In this document: piece by piece, positions 14,565-15,318 of the stretch
How the letters are laid out: every line of letters begins with the position of its first letter
Position numbering within the stretch: the stretch's first letter is position 1
NCBI GenBank assembly: GCA_002794515.1
Contig: PGTJ01000029.1
Span: forward strand, 1 to 15,318
DNA from: Phototrophicales bacterium
Lineage (GTDB): Bacteria > Chloroflexota > Anaerolineae > Aggregatilineales > Phototrophicaceae
Direction of reading: 5' to 3'
DNA: 15,318 nt
Notes under the pieces: model-generated
The model's database searches: none
Seen by the model: the letters and a program-made list of their open reading frames with translations, nothing else
Told to the model about the DNA's origin: nothing
Translations under genes and position numbers: made by a program

Positions 14565-15318
14565 TCGTCAGTTCAATCACACCATCGCCTGCAAGGTGAA
14601 ATGTCACCAGTTTGGTGGCAGTATCATACGCATAATCCAAATTTCGGGCGTTGTAGGTGATGGTCTTAGGCTTGTTTTCGGCATAAATCACAAATTTGCC
14701 TTGACCACGTACCCGCCAACGGTGTGTATCACCATAAATGCCTTGTAGGGTGATTGCGCCCGCGCTGTTGAACATCTCGACCAAGCCAATCGGCGCAATG
14801 CCGTTGGCGATCGGCACGATGGTCAAAATTTCGTAACCGAGCGGGGATAGCGACAGCTCTAACCGTTCATCGGCTTTTTGATACCGTGTGAATGTCCCCG
14901 CGTTATGGGCATAAACCATCACATCATCATGCCATTGAGCGGGATATATCACGTCTGTGATAATATCCCCTTCATGATGGGCATTAAAAATCCCGACCAC
15001 GCTTCCGACTACGTTATGATTTTGAATTTTGAGCAGGATATTTTCTTTTGTGGGGTCATGAAATAAGCAATCATCGGTCGGTATGCCAATACCAATCGGA
15101 CGCATAACACGACCATCGGGCAGTACCAATTTTTTCAGCAGGTCAAAATCGTGGGCATCGGGCTTATCTGAGACATAAATCGGGCTACCACTCACCGCAC
15201 GCCCTGCGGCATGAAATGCGCCAACGGGATGCCCGCTTTGGAACATATCCCAATCGGGATGTAAAAATTGACCAAACCACACCCCAAACATGGCATTGGT
15301 ATAAAGGTGTTCGCCGTG
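14557..15318 (-). CDS. Raffinose synthase/Sip1-like glycoside hydrolase (GH36-related), C-terminal part, 5' partial
   Basis: The frame is open to the window's edge (residues HGEHLYTNA precede the first internal Met at 15291), so at least 253 C-terminal residues are seen and the gene starts outside. The sequence matches the end of the plant seed-imbibition protein/raffinose synthase/alkaline alpha-galactosidase group: HPDWDMFQS, AARAVSGSPIYVSDKPDAHDFDLLKKLVLPDG, DCLFHDP, LLKIQNHN-VVGSVVGIFN, then the C-terminal beta domain with GYEILTIVPIANGIAPIGLVEMFNSAGAI. The catalytic nucleophile region lies upstream and cannot be checked. The activity is probably alpha-galactosidase or galactosyl transfer on raffinose-family sugars. 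Its TAA stop lies inside the end of the convergent paralogue B gene. Confidence 0.88.
   Translation of the reverse strand, partial: HGEHLYTNAMFGVWFGQFLHPDWDMFQSGHPVGAFHAAGRAVSGSPIYVSDKPDAHDFDLLKKLVLPDGRVMRPIGIGIPTDDCLFHDPTKENILLKIQNHNVVGSVVGIFNAHHEGDIITDVIYPAQWHDDVMVYAHNAGTFTRYQKADERLELSLSPLGYEILTIVPIANGIAPIGLVEMFNSAGAITLQGIYGDTHRWRVRGQGKFVIYAENKPKTITYNARNLDYAYDTATKLVTFHLAGDGVIELTIS

Overview
The window is dense bacterial DNA of moderate GC content with short gaps, a start codon overlapping a stop codon, and two tail-to-tail gene overlaps. The gene families fit a free-living bacterium of the Chloroflexota, probably near Anaerolineae: a cyanobacterial/plant-type siroheme sulfite reductase, a CbiX chelatase fused to a DR2241-type Fe-S domain, a Suv3-type helicase and a Sip1-like glycosidase. 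The phylum is inferred from family resemblance only; no rRNA or marker gene is present.

Region 1 (1-592): the 3' part of a plus-strand gene for a PH/GRAM-like protein with a zinc ribbon, ending at a short GC-rich hairpin. Region 2 (596-4630) is a siroheme and sulfite-reduction island. Sulfite reductase is on the minus strand. Divergent from it are a sirohydrochlorin chelatase and uroporphyrinogen-III C-methyltransferase, which make the siroheme the reductase needs.

The 247-bp gap between the divergent units is the most interesting part of the window. On the minus strand it holds a strong sigma-70-type promoter, a roughly 200-nt leader encoding a 15-residue peptide with five Cys codons, and an intrinsic terminator just before the reductase start. 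Two upstream segments can form mutually exclusive alternative stems. This is the architecture of a ribosome-mediated, cysteine-responsive transcription attenuator.

Region 3 (4627-12893) is a five-gene minus-strand run: a molybdopterin oxidoreductase, mobA (guanylyltransferase for its cofactor), a Suv3-like helicase with HTH modules and a zinc ribbon, an alpha/beta hydrolase, and a GT-C type membrane glycosyltransferase. A second promoter probably precedes the helicase. Region 4 (13057-14564) holds two tandem paralogous proteins of unknown function behind their own promoter. Region 5 (14557-15318) is the C-terminal part of a GH36 raffinose-synthase/Sip1-like glycosidase running off the window.

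There is no gene-free stretch longer than 300 bases. I saw no tRNA, rRNA, CRISPR array or insertion sequence.
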